The translations under genes and the position numbers were made by a program. From Xanthobacteraceae bacterium (GTDB taxonomy: Bacteria > Pseudomonadota > Alphaproteobacteria > Rhizobiales > Xanthobacteraceae), in NCBI GenBank assembly GCA_030043285.1, contig JASHXZ010000172.1:1-5122 (forward strand): a DNA stretch of 5,122 nucleotides. Reading direction: 5' to 3'. Within the stretch, counting starts at the first letter, position 1; every line of letters begins with the position of its first letter. The notes below the pieces were generated by a model. It was given only the letters and a program-made list of their open reading frames with translations, searched no databases and was not told where the DNA came from. Shown here piece by piece: positions 4,691 to 5,122 of the stretch.

Positions 4691-5122
4691 ATGGCTATGC
4701 CCTTCGCCAGCACGCAGGCGCCCGGCGTGTATCGTCTCAAACTCGGCGCATTCGAGGTCACGGTGCTCAGTGATGGCAATCTCGCCATCGATCGCAACCT
4801 GTTCGCCGGCGATGCGGCGGGCTGCGACCAGCTCCTGGACAAGGCCTTTTTGCCCGCGGGAGCGGTGCCGACCTGCGTCAATGACTGGCTGGTCAACACC
4901 GGCGACAAGCTCATTCTGGTGGATGCCGGCGCCGGCGGCTCATTTGCTCCGACGTTGGGAAAGATGCACGGCAACCTTGCGGTTGCCGGCGTCGATCCGC
5001 GCGCCATCGATAGCGTCGTCATCACCCACATGCATCCCGATCACATTCCCGGCCTGCTCGCCAAGGACGGCAGCATGATGTTCCCGAACGCGGTCGTGCA
5101 CGTCAACGCCGACGAATACGCG
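4691..5122 (+). CDS. Metallo-beta-lactamase-fold hydrolase (partial, 3' edge)
   Basis: The first 144 residues of a zinc-type hydrolase; the frame is still open at the right edge. The metal-binding motif THMHPDH is at residues 112-118 (His113, His115, Asp117, His118), preceded by the usual beta-strand WLVNTGDKLILVDAGAG (66-82, Asp78) and by SDGN (27-30). The remaining metal ligands lie beyond the window. The pattern LVDAGAGGSFAPTLGKMHGN (76-95) followed by GVDPRAIDSVVITHMHPDH recalls the lactonase and organophosphorus-hydrolase-like (OPHC2/MPH) branch, which acts on esters, lactones or phosphotriesters. This is a family impression, not a tested assignment. No signal peptide is seen, so a cytoplasmic location is likely, unlike several exported relatives. 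The gene is 84 nt downstream of the amidase, same strand, with its own Shine-Dalgarno site and a stem-loop in the gap. It may process the imported compound before or after the amidase (inference). Confidence 0.88.
   Translation, partial: MAMPFASTQAPGVYRLKLGAFEVTVLSDGNLAIDRNLFAGDAAGCDQLLDKAFLPAGAVPTCVNDWLVNTGDKLILVDAGAGGSFAPTLGKMHGNLAVAGVDPRAIDSVVITHMHPDHIPGLLAKDGSMMFPNAVVHVNADEYA

Noticed and set aside
4647..5078. Plus-strand open frame of 143 codons at the right edge
   Set aside because: Shadow of the MBL-fold gene in another frame. The true frame from 4691 has the HxHxDH motif but no stop inside the window.

Overview
The window reads as part of one plus-strand operon from a GC-rich proteobacterium. 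Codon use (strong G/C at third positions) and the protein flavour suggest an alphaproteobacterium of the Hyphomicrobiales (Bradyrhizobium or Xanthobacteraceae type). That placement is inference and was not tested by any search.

Layout, left to right, all on the plus strand: (1) the last 38 codons of an unidentified protein (2-118). (2) An ATP-binding subunit of a NitT/TauT/SsuB-type ABC importer (149-949), in which the Q-loop, signature and H-loop residues are all changed. (3) A second, intact copy of the same ATPase (1072-1875), about 71% identical to the first over 260 gap-free residues. (4) The membrane permease (1891-2751). (5) A Tat-type exported substrate-binding protein (2794-3801). 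(6) A cysteine amidohydrolase of the isochorismatase superfamily that most resembles N-carbamoylsarcosine amidase (3827-4606). (7) The first 144 codons of a metallo-beta-lactamase-fold hydrolase, running off the right edge (4691-5122). Gaps are 15 to 122 nt, with no gene-free stretch over 300 nt. I see no tRNA, rRNA, CRISPR array, insertion sequence or convincing intrinsic terminator.

How the genes would work together: the binding protein captures a small solute in the periplasm, the permease carries it in, and ATPase dimers power the step. The amidase and the MBL-fold enzyme would then hydrolyse the imported compound in the cytoplasm, perhaps an amide, ureido, ester or lactone compound used as a nitrogen or carbon source. 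The substrate cannot be read from the sequence.

The most unusual point is the tandem ATPase pair. The first copy keeps its Walker A and Walker B catalytic residues but has Lys for the Q-loop Gln, Asp for the second signature Gly (the position of CFTR G551D) and Arg for the switch His. It therefore looks like a conserved pseudo-ATPase or a decaying duplicate beside a fully canonical sister. Two intercistronic stem-loops (1019-1042 and 4622-4660) and a five-codon minicistron whose stop overlaps the permease start (1877-1894) suggest post-transcriptional tuning of the operon.
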